A DNA stretch of 64,000 nucleotides from Desulfarculaceae bacterium (GCA_021737145.1 JAIPEN010000006.1:1-64000), one strand, 5' to 3'; positions 33,496 through 42,723 are shown, counted from the stretch's first letter. Numbers and translations: made by a program. The notes: generated from the sequence alone by a model not told the origin.

Positions 33496-33861
33496 ATGCG
33501 GAAAATTGATCAGCTAGCCGAAATCAGGGACGGGTACCACAAGTTTTTCCAGGTTCAGCCAGAGGCCGGGGATTTGTTCATGGCCCATTTCGAGACGGCC
33601 TATCAAAGCTCGGTCCTGGAGGCCAAGACCAAGCACCTCGTCGCCCTGTGCGGTGGCATCATCGCCGGGTGCAAGGGCTGCATCCTGGGCCAGACCGACT
33701 TGGCCCTGGAGCAGGGGGCCACCGCGGAGGAAGTTCTGGAGGTGTGCACCGTGGCCATGTCCCTGGGCGGCACCCTGGCCGGCTCTCAGGTGTCCCTGGT
33801 GGTGCAATTCCTGGAGGAAAGGGGTATGCTGCCTCGGGCCTCCAAACCGGGCGAGGCCTAA
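33496..33861 (+). CDS. Carboxymuconolactone decarboxylase / AhpD-like protein
   Basis: 121 aa, all-helical CMD-fold protein. C59-x2-C62 (GCKGCI) stands at the AhpD redox-active CxxC position, and the helix EQGATAEEVLEVCTVAMSLG follows. The His normally three residues after the second Cys (CxxCxxxH) is Gln here, so proton relay may differ. Probably a small thiol-based peroxidase partner or disulfide reductase in the cytoplasm. AAAGGAG stands before the ATG. Confidence 0.82.
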   Translation: MRKIDQLAEIRDGYHKFFQVQPEAGDLFMAHFETAYQSSVLEAKTKHLVALCGGIIAGCKGCILGQTDLALEQGATAEEVLEVCTVAMSLGGTLAGSQVSLVVQFLEERGMLPRASKPGEA

Positions 33862-33972
33862 GCAGGGGCCGCCGCGTTGGCGCCAGCGGCGAGTTGGCAG
33901 GGGCGGCCGCTTTATCGACCAAGTCCTCGGGCGCCGGCCTGGGGCCAAGAGCAGGGGGCCAAGGAAGGGACC

Positions 33973-34566
33973 ATGGAGCAAGACCCGCAAAAGCTGAGAC
34001 AAAGATCCCTGGCCCTGCAGGAGCGGGGCTGGGAGGTGCTGGGCCGCCTGGGCCTGCCCGAGATATGGTCCGGAGTGGGGCGGCCGGTGCTGGTGGGCTC
34101 GTTGCGCTTCGGCCTGATGTGCCGCCCCAACCTGGATATGGAGATATACACCGACCGCCCTTCGGTGGCCCAGGGCTTCGCGGTGGTCAGCCAGTTGGCC
34201 GGCCTGCCGGGGGTGCGCCAGGTGCTCTACTTGAACGCCCTGGACACCCCGGACCAGGGGCTCTACTGGCGGGTGGACTATGAAGACGAGCAGGGCGACC
34301 TGTGGGACATAGACCAGTGGCTGGTGGCCCACGATCATCCCAACGCCGGGCTGGCCGACGGCCTGGCCCGGGCCATGGAGGACAAGCTGACCAAGGCCCA
34401 GCGCGGGGCCGTCCTGGCCCTGAAGGAGGCCATGGGCCCGGAGCGCGCCCTCCGGGGCGTGGATATCTACAAGGCGGTTATGGCCGGCGGGGTGGAGACG
34501 CCCGCCGGGCTGGAGCAATGGCTGGCCGACAACCCGCCGCCCGAGATCGAGACCTGGCAGCCCTGA
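33973..34566 (+). CDS. Hypothetical protein, possibly nucleotidyltransferase-fold
   Basis: 197 aa from ATG 33973 (AAGGAAGGG just upstream); the open frame extends to 33877 but that part is Pro-rich and unlike a protein start. The stretch VGSLRFGLMCRPNLDMEIYT has the G-S...D-x-E pattern of nucleotidyltransferase folds, and WRVDYEDEQGDLWDIDQWLV adds conserved acidic and Trp residues. I recall similar proteins only as hypothetical. Function unknown. Confidence 0.55.
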   Translation: MEQDPQKLRQRSLALQERGWEVLGRLGLPEIWSGVGRPVLVGSLRFGLMCRPNLDMEIYTDRPSVAQGFAVVSQLAGLPGVRQVLYLNALDTPDQGLYWRVDYEDEQGDLWDIDQWLVAHDHPNAGLADGLARAMEDKLTKAQRGAVLALKEAMGPERALRGVDIYKAVMAGGVETPAGLEQWLADNPPPEIETWQP

Positions 34567-34567
34567 C

Positions 34568-35230
34568 CTAGAGCATGGGGAAGTAGTACTGCTCGATCAG
34601 GGCGAAGTTCTTTTTGACCTGCTCCGCTCCCTTGAGAATGGGGCCGTGTCCGGGCAGGACCAGCTCCAGGTCCAGAGCGGACACCTTTTTAATGGAGTCC
34701 TTGAGCAGCTCGCCGTTGCCGCCGGGGAAGTCCACCCGGCCCACCCCCTGGGCGAACACCAGGTCACCGGCGATGAGCGCCTTTTGCCGAGGCCAATGCA
34801 GGCACACGTGGCCCGGAGAGTGACCCGGAGTGTGGATCACCTCCAGGGTGTGCTCGCCCAGGCTCAGCTCGCCCTCGTCCAAAATCAGGTCAAAGGTGAT
34901 ATCCGGGAAGTTCATGCCCAGGGCGCTGGCCAGGGCCCGGCCCTCGCCGTGCATGTAGTCTATCTCGGCCTGGTGCATGGCCAGCTTGGCCCCGGCCCGT
35001 TGTAGCTTTTCCGCGGCCTCCAGGTGGTCGGGGTGACAGTGGGTCATGATCACCAAGGGCGGCGTGTCGCGGAAGCCGTCGCCGGTCAGGCCGGTCTCCA
35101 CGTTGCCGTAGAGCTGGCTGTGGCCCGGGTCCACCAGGGTGGGGGTCTGGCCCGCGATGAATACGCTGTTGCAGTTGTTCACCTGGGTCTGGGTCCAGGG
35201 ATAGAAGTAGAGGTTCTCGGCCAGCTGCAT
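34568..35230 (-). CDS. Metallo-beta-lactamase-fold hydrolase
   Basis: 220 aa from the ATG at 35230, which has a perfect AAGGAGG 5 nt upstream; the frame runs 15 codons further without a start signal. Metal ligands: H64-x-H66-x-D68-H69 (THCHPDH), then HTPGHSPGH near 134-142, the Asp of AGDLVFAQG and the His of LPGHGPI. Glyoxalase-II-like family; substrate not predictable. It converges on the preceding hypothetical gene with only 1 bp between. Confidence 0.88.
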   Translation of the reverse strand: MQLAENLYFYPWTQTQVNNCNSVFIAGQTPTLVDPGHSQLYGNVETGLTGDGFRDTPPLVIMTHCHPDHLEAAEKLQRAGAKLAMHQAEIDYMHGEGRALASALGMNFPDITFDLILDEGELSLGEHTLEVIHTPGHSPGHVCLHWPRQKALIAGDLVFAQGVGRVDFPGGNGELLKDSIKKVSALDLELVLPGHGPILKGAEQVKKNFALIEQYYFPML

Positions 35231-35349
35231 GTCGCCTCCTTGGGATCTGCCATTTAGCGGGGAGGGGCGCGCCATAAAGGTTTGACCCGGCCGCCCCGGG
35301 CAATTATGCTTTCACCAGTATACCCCAGCCCATTCGGAGGCCCCAAAAC

Positions 35350-35619
35350 ATGAACTCTCCCGCCGCGCCATCGCGCCCCGACTGCTTCGGAGACCTGGAC
35401 CGGGTTTTCCCCACCGGAGAGGAGGGCCTGCGCGAGGTCTCGGCCGGGTGCTGGGACTGCACCGCGCGGGTGGAGTGTTTGCGGGCGGCGGCCACGGCCA
35501 GGGAGGGCGGCGATGTGCTGGCCGAGGAAAAGGCCCTGCGCGAGGACCCGGACGGGATGGTGGGATTCATGCGGCGCTGGTCCCGCCGCAAGACCAAGGC
35601 CCAGCGGGAGGATAGTTGA
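35350..35619 (+). CDS. Small four-cysteine protein with a WhiB-like cluster pattern
   Basis: 89 aa, hypothetical. Four Cys at 12, 34, 37 and 43 give C-x21-C-x2-C-x5-C, the spacing of the [4Fe-4S] site in WhiB regulators. The context FPTGEEGLREVSAGCWDC then RVECL is also WhiB-like (FP...E/R...C..C....CL). The C-terminal basic tail RRWSRRKTKAQRED could contact nucleic acid, but the WhiB GGxxx(W/E)R turn is not clear. WhiB proteins are essentially actinobacterial, so homology is unproven. The stop overlaps the start of the next gene, so the two are coupled. Confidence 0.6.
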   Translation: MNSPAAPSRPDCFGDLDRVFPTGEEGLREVSAGCWDCTARVECLRAAATAREGGDVLAEEKALREDPDGMVGFMRRWSRRKTKAQREDS

Positions 35620-36413
35620 TGGCAGCCTATTGCCCCTATTGCGGCAGCGAGATGGACGGCGAGAGCGCCGGAGGCTCCGGCCTGCCCGGCACGGCCACCT
35701 GCCCCACCTGCCGCCAAGAGGTGGATCTGCCCAGCGAACCTCCCCGGACGCCCCCGTTCATGCCTCCGCGCCTGGAGGAGCCGCCCGGGGAGCCCCTGGA
35801 TTACGTGCCCTGGGAAGGGGAGGGCGGTTTTTTCGGCCGCCTGCTGCGCACCATCGGCCGGGTGCTGGCCCATCCGGTGCTCTTTTTCCGGGCCCCGGCC
35901 CGGCCCGGCTGGGCCTGGGCGCTCAGCTTCGGCCTCATCCTGGGCACCCTGGGCCAGGCCTTGCAGATTTTCTGGGGCCACCACCTGGGGGGCGCCTCGG
36001 GGATGCACTACGATTCTCTGCGCTCGGCCCTGGTGGCCTTGATCTTCTCGCCGCTCACCGCCCTGGTCTCCATGTTCCTGGTCGCCTGGATCACCCATTT
36101 CTGCCTGTGGATCCTGCGCGGGGCCAACAACGGGGTGCGGGCCACCTTCCGGGTCATGGCCTACGGCCAGGCCACCAACATATTCATGTTGGTGCCCTTC
36201 GTGGGCATGGTCCTGATGCCCGTCTGGGGCCTGGTGCTGGCTATCGGCGGCCTGGCCGGGGCCCACGGCATCGGCCGCTGGCGGGCCTTTTTCGCCATCT
36301 TCCTGCCCTTGGTGGTCATCATCGGCTTCAGCGTGGCCGCGGTGCTGGTCCTGCTGGCCGTGGGGATCGGCTCGGAGCTGCTCGACAAACTGCAAAGCCT
36401 TCCCAACATTTAA
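35619..36413 (+). CDS. YIP1-family membrane protein with N-terminal zinc ribbon
   Basis: 264 aa from ATG 35619 (GCGGGAGG upstream), overlapping the previous stop. Residues 4-38 hold CPYCG...CPTC, a small zinc ribbon. A Pro-rich linker runs to about 65. Then come four or five membrane helices (about 100-120, 140-165, 185-205, 208-225, 230-255) with the Yip1 signature FRVMAYGQATNIFMLVPFVG. Inner-membrane protein of unknown function. Confidence 0.75.
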   Translation: MAAYCPYCGSEMDGESAGGSGLPGTATCPTCRQEVDLPSEPPRTPPFMPPRLEEPPGEPLDYVPWEGEGGFFGRLLRTIGRVLAHPVLFFRAPARPGWAWALSFGLILGTLGQALQIFWGHHLGGASGMHYDSLRSALVALIFSPLTALVSMFLVAWITHFCLWILRGANNGVRATFRVMAYGQATNIFMLVPFVGMVLMPVWGLVLAIGGLAGAHGIGRWRAFFAIFLPLVVIIGFSVAAVLVLLAVGIGSELLDKLQSLPNI

Positions 36414-36444
36414 AGGCTTGCCCAACATTCGACAGGAGGCTTCC

Positions 36445-36909
36445 TTGCGCGCCTTGATTGTTCTGCTGGCCGTGGGCCTGGTGCTGGTCCTCACGGCCGG
36501 GGCGGCCCAGGCCTATAACACCACCCTTAGGGTGGAGGTGGTCAACAAGCTTTTCGGCAGCATGCAAGGGCCGGTGGATGTGGATATCACCGGAGACCCG
36601 GATCACAAGGTCAGCGATAGTGTGGAACGGGGAACCCCGGGAAAGTACGTGCTGCCCCAGCCGGCCTGGCTGGCCAAGCTGACCAACTACAGTTACAAGA
36701 TCACGGTGCGCGCCCATGGCGACGAGTTTAAATCCGTGGTCTGCAATGTGGACATGACCAACATCTTCTCGGTCGGGCCGCAGATCACCGACTTCCATGT
36801 GAGCACCACCGCCATAAGCAGGAAGGTCTACTCAACGGTGAACTCGGATAACTACGGCACCTACGGCACGGTGAACATCATCATAAGCAACATCGACCCC
36901 GGCAAATAG
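36445..36909 (+). CDS. Secreted hypothetical protein
   Basis: 154 aa if translation starts at TTG 36445, which has AGGAGG 5 nt upstream (36434-36439); the frame is open back to 36418. A signal peptide covers about the first 24 residues (LRALIVLLAVGLVLVLTAGA then AQA cleavage). The mature part looks beta-rich (alternating Val/Ile/Thr) with VEVVNKLFGSMQGPVDVDIT and KITVRAHGDEFKSVVCNVDM. No family recognised. It closely follows the YIP1 gene and may be cotranscribed. Confidence 0.6.
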   Translation: MRALIVLLAVGLVLVLTAGAAQAYNTTLRVEVVNKLFGSMQGPVDVDITGDPDHKVSDSVERGTPGKYVLPQPAWLAKLTNYSYKITVRAHGDEFKSVVCNVDMTNIFSVGPQITDFHVSTTAISRKVYSTVNSDNYGTYGTVNIIISNIDPGK

Positions 36910-36920
36910 GGGCCGGCCGT

Positions 36921-38855
36921 CTAACCGGCCTCTTCTCCTTCGAAAAAGCGGGCGACATCCTCAAGATTGTGGGTCAGGGGCACCGGAGCCAGGGCCTTGA
37001 GGAAGCGCTTGCCATAGCCCTTGCTCACCAGGCGCACATCCAGCACGGCCAGCAGCCCCCGGTCGCTGGGGGTGCGGAGCAGGCGGCCCAGGCCCTGCTT
37101 GAGGCTCAGGATGGCCTCGGGCAGCAGCAGGTGGGCAAAGCCGCTCTTGCCGTCCTCTTCTTCCAACCGCTGGCAGCGGGCGGCCACCAGGGGATCGTCG
37201 GGCGGGGCAAAGGGCAGCTTGTCCACGATCACCGCGCTCAGCGCCGGACCGGGCACGTCCACCCCCTGCCAAAAGCTGGCCGTGGCGAAGAGCACGCTGG
37301 GGCTCTGGTCCACGAAGCGCTTGAGCAGCTCCAGGCGCGGGGCCTGGCCCTGCACCAGCATGGGGAAGGGCAGCTCGTCGGCCAATAGGCCGCTGACCTC
37401 CTTGAGGTTGCGGTGGCTGGTGAACAGCACAAAGGCCCGGCCCCGGCTGTGGGCCAGCAGCTCCCTGACCTGGGTGGCCACCGCGCGGGGAAAGGCCTCG
37501 CTGTTGGGGGGCGGCATCTTGCGGGGCACGTAGAGCAGGGCCTGGGAGGCGGGGTCAAAGGGCGAGGCCACGATCTTCTGGCGGGTCTCGGAGGGCAGGC
37601 CCAGGCGGGCGCAGAAGGGCGTCAGGTCGTCCAGGGGGGCCAGGGTGGCGCTGGTGAAGACCAGGCGGCCCAGATGCCCGTACAGGGCCTGTTGCAGGTG
37701 GGGGCCCACCTCCACCGGCGACAGATGCAGGCGCACCCCGCCCCGCGACTCGGCCCAGGCCACGCTGTGTCCCGGCACCGGCTGGGCGGCGGCCTCCAGG
37801 TCGCGGGCCAGGGCCTGGGCCCGGTCGGCCAGGGCCTCGGCCGCTTCCTTGCCCTTGGGCAGGGCCTTGGCCATCTCGCCCAGGGCCTCTCGCAGGGCGC
37901 TGCTGGCCGGGGCCAGGCGCTCGAGCTGCTCTGGGCTCAGGGTGACCCGCCCGCCCGGGCCCAGCAGCTTGCGCAGCCGGTTGAACAGGGCCTTGCCCGC
38001 CGCTTCCACCGCCCCGGCCGCGGCAGCCGCCTCGGCCTCGCGGGGCAGTTCCTTGAGCACATCCCTGAGCAGCAGAGACAAGCGCTGCGCGCCCAGCCCC
38101 ACCCCGAAGGCGGCGGTGGCCACCTCGGGCAAAAGGTGGGCCTCGTCGAACACGACCGCCTGGTAGCGGGGCAGGGCCTCACCGTGGCCCCCGGCCTTGA
38201 GCACCAGGTCGGCCAGGAACAGATGGTGGTTCACCACCACGATGTCGGCCTCGGCCGCCCGGCGGCGGGCCTCCATGAGAAAGCAGTGCTCCCGGGTGGG
38301 GCAGCGTCCGCCCAGGCATTGCTCGCTGTTGCTGGTCACCTCGGCCAAAAAGGCGTCGTGCAGCCCCTGGCCCCGCACCTCGTCCAGGTCGCCGGACTCG
38401 CTATCTTCCAACCATGCGTTCAGGCGGGCCAGGGCGGTCCCCGCGCCTGGCAGGGACAGGTCGGGCTGGGCGGCCAGGCCCAGGTAGCGCCGCTGGCACA
38501 GATAGTTGGTGCGGCCCTTGAGCACCGCCCATTTCAGTTCCGGCGCCAGGCCCCTCTGGACCAGGGGCAGCTCCTTGAGGTTGATCTGGTCTTGCAGGGT
38601 GCGGGTGCCGGTGGAGACCACCACCTTGAGCCCGCTGGCCACCGCGGGCAGCAGATAGGCCAGGGTCTTGCCCGTGCCGGTGCCCGCCTCCACCACCAGG
38701 GGAGTCTGTTGCCTGAGGGCCTGGTTGACCGCAGCGGCCATGTCCACCTGGCCCTGGCGGGGGGCGTAGGCGGGGATGAACTCGGCCAGGGGACTGTCCG
38801 CTCCCAGCCAGGTTTCGGCCCAGGCCTGGTCGTCGTTGGTGCTAGATTGGCTCAT
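36921..38855 (-). CDS. dinG: ATP-dependent DNA helicase, DinG/XPD family
   Basis: 644 aa from ATG 38855. Walker A AGTGTGKT near 55-62, the DEAH box FDEAHLL, and the C-terminal helicase motif region with SFWQGVDVPG and QGLGRLLRTPSDRG. Four Cys between the Walker motifs (NYLCQRR, CLGGRCPTREHC) can hold the [4Fe-4S] cluster typical of DinG. A 5'-3' superfamily 2 helicase for repair or R-loop removal. An upstream in-frame ATG at 38894 overlaps the region used by the divergent CBS gene's promoter and is less likely. Confidence 0.9.
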   Translation of the reverse strand: MSQSSTNDDQAWAETWLGADSPLAEFIPAYAPRQGQVDMAAAVNQALRQQTPLVVEAGTGTGKTLAYLLPAVASGLKVVVSTGTRTLQDQINLKELPLVQRGLAPELKWAVLKGRTNYLCQRRYLGLAAQPDLSLPGAGTALARLNAWLEDSESGDLDEVRGQGLHDAFLAEVTSNSEQCLGGRCPTREHCFLMEARRRAAEADIVVVNHHLFLADLVLKAGGHGEALPRYQAVVFDEAHLLPEVATAAFGVGLGAQRLSLLLRDVLKELPREAEAAAAAGAVEAAGKALFNRLRKLLGPGGRVTLSPEQLERLAPASSALREALGEMAKALPKGKEAAEALADRAQALARDLEAAAQPVPGHSVAWAESRGGVRLHLSPVEVGPHLQQALYGHLGRLVFTSATLAPLDDLTPFCARLGLPSETRQKIVASPFDPASQALLYVPRKMPPPNSEAFPRAVATQVRELLAHSRGRAFVLFTSHRNLKEVSGLLADELPFPMLVQGQAPRLELLKRFVDQSPSVLFATASFWQGVDVPGPALSAVIVDKLPFAPPDDPLVAARCQRLEEEDGKSGFAHLLLPEAILSLKQGLGRLLRTPSDRGLLAVLDVRLVSKGYGKRFLKALAPVPLTHNLEDVARFFEGEEAG

Positions 38856-38887
38856 ATGGCCCCAGGTGCGCCCCAATCCTAAAAAAC

Positions 38888-38916
38888 TTGACAAGTATCC
38901 CGGGGCGGATTGTATC
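38888..38916 (+). promoter_or_regulatory. Promoter for the CBS-ACT gene
   Basis: TTGACA (38888-38893), a 17-bp spacer and TGTATC (38911-38916), about 110 bp before the CBS gene start. Confidence 0.5.
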
Positions 38917-39027
38917 TTGGAGCGTGCGGACGCACAAGTATTGGGCTACAATGAATGGTGCCCGGGCCTGGGGCCCCGGCCTTTGTCGAAAGATGAATCG
39001 CGGATTATTGCAGCCGGGAGGATGTAG

Positions 39028-39696
39028 ATGCTGGTCAAGTATTGGATGACCGCGGACCCCGTAACCGTCACGCCGGATACTTCGGTGATGAAGGCGTCCC
39101 AGTTGATGAAGGAAAATAACGTCCGCCGCCTGCCCGTGGTCGACGACAAGGGCGCCCTGGTGGGCATTGTGAGTGACCGGGATCTCAAGGAGGCCAGCCC
39201 CAGCAAGGCCACCACCCTGGATGTGCACGAGCTGTATTACCTGCTCAGCGAGCTCAAGGTGAAAGACATCATGAGCCGCAAGGTGATGACCATTAAACCC
39301 GATGACACGGTGGAAAAGGCGGCGGTGCTCATGTTGGAGCACAAGATCACCGGCCTGCCCGTGTTGGAAGACGGCAAGGTGGTGGGCATCCTGAGCCAGG
39401 GCGACGTGTTCCGGGTGCTGACCAGCATCACCGGAGTGTATCGTGGTGGAGTTCAGTTCGCCCTGAACCTGGAAGACCGGGCGGGCTCCATCAAGGACGT
39501 GGCCGACGTAATCCGCAAGCACGGCGGCCGCATGGTCTCCATCCTCACCTCCTACGACATGTGCGAGGAGGGCTGCCGCAACGTGTATATCCGCATCGCC
39601 GACATGCCCGATGACCGGCTCAAGAGCCTCACCGAGGAGCTGGAGCACGAGTTCACCGTGGTGCAGGTGTCCCAGGAGCAGCTCAGCGACATCTGA
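39028..39696 (+). CDS. CBS-pair and ACT domain protein (AcuB-like)
   Basis: 222 aa. Two CBS domains (about 7-60 and 77-135) give a Bateman module for adenine-nucleotide binding; VVDDKGALVGIVSDRDL and VLEDGKVVGILSQGDVF are the matching strands. An ACT-like domain (about 142-215, FALNLEDRAGSIKDVADVIR) adds amino-acid-type sensing. AcuB-like proteins are linked with acetate/acetoin use and energy status, but the target here is unknown. Ends in a good terminator. Confidence 0.88.
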   Translation: MLVKYWMTADPVTVTPDTSVMKASQLMKENNVRRLPVVDDKGALVGIVSDRDLKEASPSKATTLDVHELYYLLSELKVKDIMSRKVMTIKPDDTVEKAAVLMLEHKITGLPVLEDGKVVGILSQGDVFRVLTSITGVYRGGVQFALNLEDRAGSIKDVADVIRKHGGRMVSILTSYDMCEEGCRNVYIRIADMPDDRLKSLTEELEHEFTVVQVSQEQLSDI

Positions 39697-39720
39697 TCCG
39701 GCCCCAAAATAAACGCCAAG

Positions 39721-39750
39721 GGCGGCTCCCGCAAGGGGGCCGCCTTTTTT
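39721..39750 (+). terminator. Terminator of the CBS-ACT gene
   Basis: GGCGGCTCCC (39721-39730) pairs with GGG-GCCGCC (to 39744) around a GCAA tetraloop, followed by TTTTTT (39745-39750). Confidence 0.9.
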
Positions 39751-39768
39751 GATGGGCGCGCGCCGGGA

Positions 39769-42231
39769 TTAGTGATCGGGAGCGGGCGCGAGCGCGGGAG
39801 CCGGAGGATCGGCCGGCGGCGCGCCCTGGGAACTGAAGGTCTCGGACTGCAAGAAATCCTGGGGCCGTCCCTCGGTCTGGCCCGGGGTTGGCTGGCCGGG
39901 TTGAGGCTGGCGGCCTTCCAAAAACGACTCGAAGAAGCCGCCCTTGCCCCCGGCGGGCACCGGCTGGCCGTTAAGGCGGTCCACCCGCACGAAGACCACG
40001 CCCTCAGGCACCGGGAAGTCCGAGGCCGGCTGGTCCTTGAGCGCCTGGCCCATGAACTGCTGCCAGATGGGGCCGGCCGCCCGCGACCCGGTCTCCTTGC
40101 GGCCCAGGGGCCGGTTGTCGTCCTGGCCCACCCACACCCCGCAGATGAGCTGGGGGCTGAAGCCCACGAACCAGGCGTCGCGCAAGTCGTTGGTGGTGCC
40201 GGTCTTGCCGGCCAGGGGGCGCTTGAGCGCGCGCATGCGCCGCCCGGTGCCCTCCTGGATGACTCCCTGCAGCAGGTGGGTGGTCAGATAGGCGGTCTGG
40301 GGCGAGATGACCTGGCGGTCCTTGGGCTCGGCCTTGTAGATCTCCCGGCCATCGCGGTCCAGCACCTTTTCCACGAACACCGGCTCCATGAGCACCCCGT
40401 GGTCCGCGAACACGCCGTAGGCCCGGGTGAGCTCCAGCAGGGTGAGCCCGCTGGTGCCCAGGGCCAGGGAGAGGTTGGGGGCCAGCTCGCTGGTTATGCC
40501 CAGGCGGCGGGCGTATTCCACCACGTAGCCCAGGCCCAGGTCGGAGAGCAGCTTTACCGTGACCACGTTGCGCGAATGGGCCAGGGCCTGCCTGAGGGTG
40601 GTGGATCCGTAGAAGCGGCTGGAGTAGTTCTTGGGACGCCACTTCTCGCCCGGCTGGGTGGGATCGTCATAGGTGATGGGCGCGTCCAGCACCACCGTGG
40701 AAGAGGTGTATACCCGTTTGGGGTGATCCAGGGCCGCCGCGTAGATAAAGGGCTTGAAGGCGCTGCCCGGCTGGCGGTGGGCCTGCAGGGCCCGGTTGAA
40801 CTGGCTCTTGAAAAAGTCCGAGCCGCCGATGAGCACCCGCACCCGCCCGCTGCCGTTCTCCATGGCCAGCAGGGCGGCCTGGGCCACCGGTTCCTGCACC
40901 AGCTTCAGTTGCCAGGCCCGGGCCTTGGCCTGGTAGGCCATCGGCATGACCCGCACCACGTCGCCCGGCTTGAAGACCTGGCCGATCTTCTTGAGCGGAG
41001 GGCGGTAGTCGTCCGGTTTCTTGCGGGGCGGCTTGGCCCAGCGCACCTGGTCCAGGGCGATGTAGCCCCGGGCCGGGCCCAGCCTGAGCTCGGCCCGCTG
41101 CCTGGCCGGGTCCAGGGCGGTGACCACCGCCTCGGCGGGGGCGCCGGGCTCCAGGGAGCCCTGGCCCACGGGCACCGAGCGCGCCTTGTCCAGCTCAAGG
41201 CCGCTGATCCGCTTGACCGGCCCGAAGTAGCCCTGGCGGCGGGTTAGCTGGGCCAGGCCCTTTTTGATGGCCGCCCTTCCGGCCGCGGTGAGACCGGGGT
41301 CGCAGGCGGTGTGCACGATCAGGCCCTGCTCGTAGAGCATCTTTTTGCCGTAGCGCTCCTCCAGCCACTGGCGCACGGTCTCTTCGTAATAGGGCGCGGC
41401 CACGGTCTGGGGCCGGTGCAGCTTGATGTCCAGGGGCTGGGTCAGGGCGGCCTGGGCCTGCTCCGGGGAGATGGAGCCGTCGGCCTGCATGCGCTCGATC
41501 ACGTATACCTGGCGGGCGCGGGCCCGGCGGGGATGCCTCAGGGGGCTGTAGCGGCTGGGGGCCTGGATGAGCCCGGCGATGAGGGCCGCCTCGGCCACGT
41601 TCAAGTCCTTGGCCGGCTTGCCGAAGTAGGTGCGGGCCGCCGCCTCCACCCCGTAGGTGCCGTGGCCCAGGTATATCTCGTTCAGGTAGATGTAGAGGAT
41701 GTCCTGCTTGGAGAGCTCGTGCTCCATGCGCCAGGCGAAGATCATCTCCTTGATCTTGGGCACCCAGGCCCTGGCCGGGGTGTTCAGAAGGGCCTGGGCC
41801 ACCTGCTGGCTGATGGTGCTGGCTCCCTGCACCACCCGGCCGGCCCGGATGTTGGCGATGGTGGCCCGGGCGATGCCCGCCAGGTCTATGCCCTGGTGGT
41901 GGAAGAAGTTGCCGTCCTCGGCGGCCACGAAGGCCTTGACCGCCATGGGGCTGATCTCGCTGAGCGGCACCACGAAGCGGCGCTGGTGATAGTAGCGCAC
42001 CATGAGGGAGCCGTCGGCGGCCAGAACCCGGGTGACCGAGGGGGGGCGGTAGTCGGCGATGCTCTCGACCTGGGGAAGGTCTTCGGTGATGTAGAACCAG
42101 CCCACCACCCCCGCGCCGGCGGCCAGGATGACCAGGACCAGCGACAGGGAAAAACCCCATATTAAAAGGCGCTTTAGCCAGCGCCGTTTACGGGGGGCCG
42201 GGGGGGGAGCGGATGGCAAGTGCTTCTCCAT
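39769..42231 (-). CDS. mrcA: Penicillin-binding protein 1A (bifunctional glycosyltransferase/transpeptidase)
   Basis: 820 aa from ATG 42231; the open frame reaches a TTG at 42273. Basic cytoplasmic start, one membrane helix (about 21-45). The GT51 domain has EDGNFFHHQGID and QQVAQALLN. An OB-like insert follows. The transpeptidase has SxxK (PGSAFKPF), SxN (AHSRNVV) and KTG (AGKTGTTND). A Pro/Gln-rich tail ends the protein. It polymerises and cross-links peptidoglycan at the periplasmic face. The divergent hypA starts 129 bp away. Confidence 0.93.
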   Translation of the reverse strand: MEKHLPSAPPPAPRKRRWLKRLLIWGFSLSLVLVILAAGAGVVGWFYITEDLPQVESIADYRPPSVTRVLAADGSLMVRYYHQRRFVVPLSEISPMAVKAFVAAEDGNFFHHQGIDLAGIARATIANIRAGRVVQGASTISQQVAQALLNTPARAWVPKIKEMIFAWRMEHELSKQDILYIYLNEIYLGHGTYGVEAAARTYFGKPAKDLNVAEAALIAGLIQAPSRYSPLRHPRRARARQVYVIERMQADGSISPEQAQAALTQPLDIKLHRPQTVAAPYYEETVRQWLEERYGKKMLYEQGLIVHTACDPGLTAAGRAAIKKGLAQLTRRQGYFGPVKRISGLELDKARSVPVGQGSLEPGAPAEAVVTALDPARQRAELRLGPARGYIALDQVRWAKPPRKKPDDYRPPLKKIGQVFKPGDVVRVMPMAYQAKARAWQLKLVQEPVAQAALLAMENGSGRVRVLIGGSDFFKSQFNRALQAHRQPGSAFKPFIYAAALDHPKRVYTSSTVVLDAPITYDDPTQPGEKWRPKNYSSRFYGSTTLRQALAHSRNVVTVKLLSDLGLGYVVEYARRLGITSELAPNLSLALGTSGLTLLELTRAYGVFADHGVLMEPVFVEKVLDRDGREIYKAEPKDRQVISPQTAYLTTHLLQGVIQEGTGRRMRALKRPLAGKTGTTNDLRDAWFVGFSPQLICGVWVGQDDNRPLGRKETGSRAAGPIWQQFMGQALKDQPASDFPVPEGVVFVRVDRLNGQPVPAGGKGGFFESFLEGRQPQPGQPTPGQTEGRPQDFLQSETFSSQGAPPADPPAPALAPAPDH

Positions 42232-42359
42232 TTCCTGCTCTGGCAGTCTACCAGAGCCGCCAGGCCCAGCCAAGCTGGAGCCCCGGGCCCGGTTGACCCT
42301 TCCGGCGCGGGCGTGCTAGTCTCAAAATCCTCATAACGCCCCTAGCTTGCGGGAAAAAC

Positions 42360-42701
42360 TTGCACGAACTCTCCATCGCCCAATCCCTGCTGGCCATCGT
42401 TTTGGACGAGGCCCGCCGCCACCAGGTGAACAAAGTTACCAAGGTGGCGGTCAAAATCGGCGCCTTGGCCGGGGTGGTGCCCTCCTCGCTCACCTTCAGC
42501 TTCGATCTGATCAAGGAAGGCACCAAGGCCGCCGAGGCCGAGCTGGTCATCGAGCAGGCCCCGGCGGTGGGCGAGTGCCACACCTGCGAAGGGGAGATAG
42601 ACATGAGCCGCCTGGTGGAGCAGTGCCCCCACTGCGGGTCCAAGGACATCGAGTTCACCGGCGGCCAGGAGCTGTACGTGGATCACATCGAGGCGGAGTG
42701 A
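42360..42701 (+). CDS. hypA: Hydrogenase nickel-insertion protein HypA
   Basis: 113 aa starting with TTG at 42360 so that the essential N-terminal Met-His (MHELSIAQSLL) is kept; His2 binds nickel. The zinc site is C-x2-C (CHTC, near 73-76) with C-x2-C (CPHC, near 90-93). With HypB it loads Ni into [NiFe]-hydrogenase. It is first in the hyp cluster, 22 bp from hypB. No hydrogenase structural gene is in the window. Confidence 0.93.
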   Translation: MHELSIAQSLLAIVLDEARRHQVNKVTKVAVKIGALAGVVPSSLTFSFDLIKEGTKAAEAELVIEQAPAVGECHTCEGEIDMSRLVEQCPHCGSKDIEFTGGQELYVDHIEAE

Positions 42702-42723
42702 GACCGCCGGGAGCGAGAGGCAA

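Noticed and set aside
33496-33861. AhpD-like protein as another selenoprotein
   Set aside because: Its redox motif is C-K-G-C with normal Cys codons and there is no in-frame TGA.
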